Assembly: GCA_032173965.1 (NCBI GenBank) | Contig: JAVUNC010000005.1 | Coordinates: 44,378,501 to 44,442,500 of the forward strand | Direction: 5' to 3' | Length of the DNA: 64,000 nucleotides | Source of the DNA: Sitta carolinensis | Taxonomy: Eukaryota; Chordata; Aves; Passeriformes; Sittidae | Part shown: positions 63,073 through 64,000 of the stretch, in pieces | Layout: each line of letters opens with the position of its first letter | How positions within the stretch are numbered: position 1 is the stretch's first letter | Notes under the pieces: model-generated | Told to the model about the DNA's origin: nothing | What the model saw: the letters and a program-made list of their open reading frames with translations, nothing else | Database searches by the model: none | Position numbers and translations under genes: made by a program

Positions 63073-64000
63073 ATCCATCCTTGGTGATGGAAAAAAATGA
63101 TAAATATTAATTCCTGCTAACAAGTGAATTTTCAGACTGGAATATCTGTAATGTAATGTGTCTACTTAAATCACTGTTCTTAAGGAAGCAAGGGGAAAAT
63201 TCCTCTTCATGTTCAACACATTTGGGGTGGTCTTGATATTGTTTAGGGGGTTTTGGGGTATGTTTTGTGGGTTTTTTGGTTGTTTATTCTTGTTCTATTT
63301 ATTCTATTTATCTCTTTTCTTGACAAGGAACTGGGTACAAGATAGACTTAAAAAGTAAACTTTTACAAAAGGTATTGTTTAATTCACTCTACATGCATGA
63401 ATATTCCCTGTTGCTGAAATTTATGTACTGGTAGTTAGCTAGGCAAACGTTTTGGCACAGTGTTGAACAGAGGGAGGTTTTACAAAGTATGTATTTGGGG
63501 CTCAGGATCTGAAACTTTACAAAAAGAAAAGGATTTATTTGAACAGTGCTTTTGTCTGTTAATGTTAGCTCTAAAGTATTCAGAGGAGAAAAAAAAAGAT
63601 ACTGTCACCTTCTACTCATTTTCTCCAACAGATCACACATCAAAAATGTAATCTGTAGGAAGACTGTGAACTGGTGAAATCTACTTCTGATGTTGGTTTC
63701 CTGTGCCTTTATGTAGAATGTTTGTAATTATCTTGCTGAGTCGTAATCCCTGACATTTTCTTTCACAAAGCATCTAGTGGAGAATGCAATACTCTAATTA
63801 TGTTTCTGTGAAAGAGTTGAGGGGAAAAAAAGTTTTGCTCTTTAGGAGAGCATTTTAAAGAAAACCAATTTTGTTAATAATATACATACCAAATTTTGGG
63901 AAGGTTAAGGACTCTTTATCGACTGTAATTCCAGGTTGTTTTATATTGCAGTATACAAACATAGTTGAATGTATGTTAATTGTAAGTTCTTTCCTAAACT
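63073..64000. other. Non-coding end of window
   Basis: This contains a G-run cluster on the + strand at 63224-63271 and otherwise AT-rich unique sequence. A 63-codon frame at 63460-63651 has no recognisable features. Confidence 0.55.

Noticed and set aside
1..64000. CRISPR arrays, operons, phage modules or tRNA/rRNA genes
   Set aside because: None of the regular spacer repeats, packed frames or cloverleaf/rRNA sequences were seen; the window is vertebrate-type DNA.

Overview
The window looks like AT-rich, gene-poor nuclear DNA from a bird. The main reason is the interspersed repeats. Every family I can name is a CR1 non-LTR retrotransposon of the avian type: 5'-truncated, in both orientations, ending in short 8-bp tandem repeats of the TTCTGTGA/TTCTATGA kind. 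Crocodilian or turtle DNA also carries CR1, so bird is an inference from the form of the 3' ends, not a proof. Nothing looks bacterial, archaeal or viral: there are no operons, tightly packed genes, CRISPR arrays, rRNA or tRNA genes, or phage modules.

Layout: 1-4549 is unannotated AT-rich DNA. 4550-5760 is the largest CR1 copy (+), which still encodes recognisable reverse transcriptase pieces. A second CR1 tail (-) lies at 7364-7676 and a short remnant at about 8570-8625. From 8626 to 27720 there is nothing I can call a gene; it holds homopolymer runs and a small CpG cluster at 13500-13770. 27727-28190 is a strongly purine-biased, degenerate minisatellite. From 28191 to 41965 there are microsatellites and a CpG-retaining block at about 36415-36720 that may be a conserved non-coding element. 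A CR1 tail (-) lies at 41966-42169 and a related tail (+) at 57905-58151. A GC-richer patch of unknown nature lies at 47790-48200. A C10/A33 low-complexity tract lies at about 51575-51667.

The most gene-like part is the right end. At 61130-62015 a CCAAT box, a GATA motif and a TATAAA sit in promoter-like spacing ahead of a CpG-retaining stretch that ends in a GTAAGT splice-donor-like site. At 62904-63072 there is an open stretch with non-repetitive codons followed by a GTAGGT donor-like site. Both are weak, unproven exon candidates.

Overall the window reads as a large intron or an intergenic gene desert. I found no genes that act together and no convincing new biological system. All open reading frames outside CR1 are short (178 codons or fewer), lack recognisable domains and fit chance occurrence.
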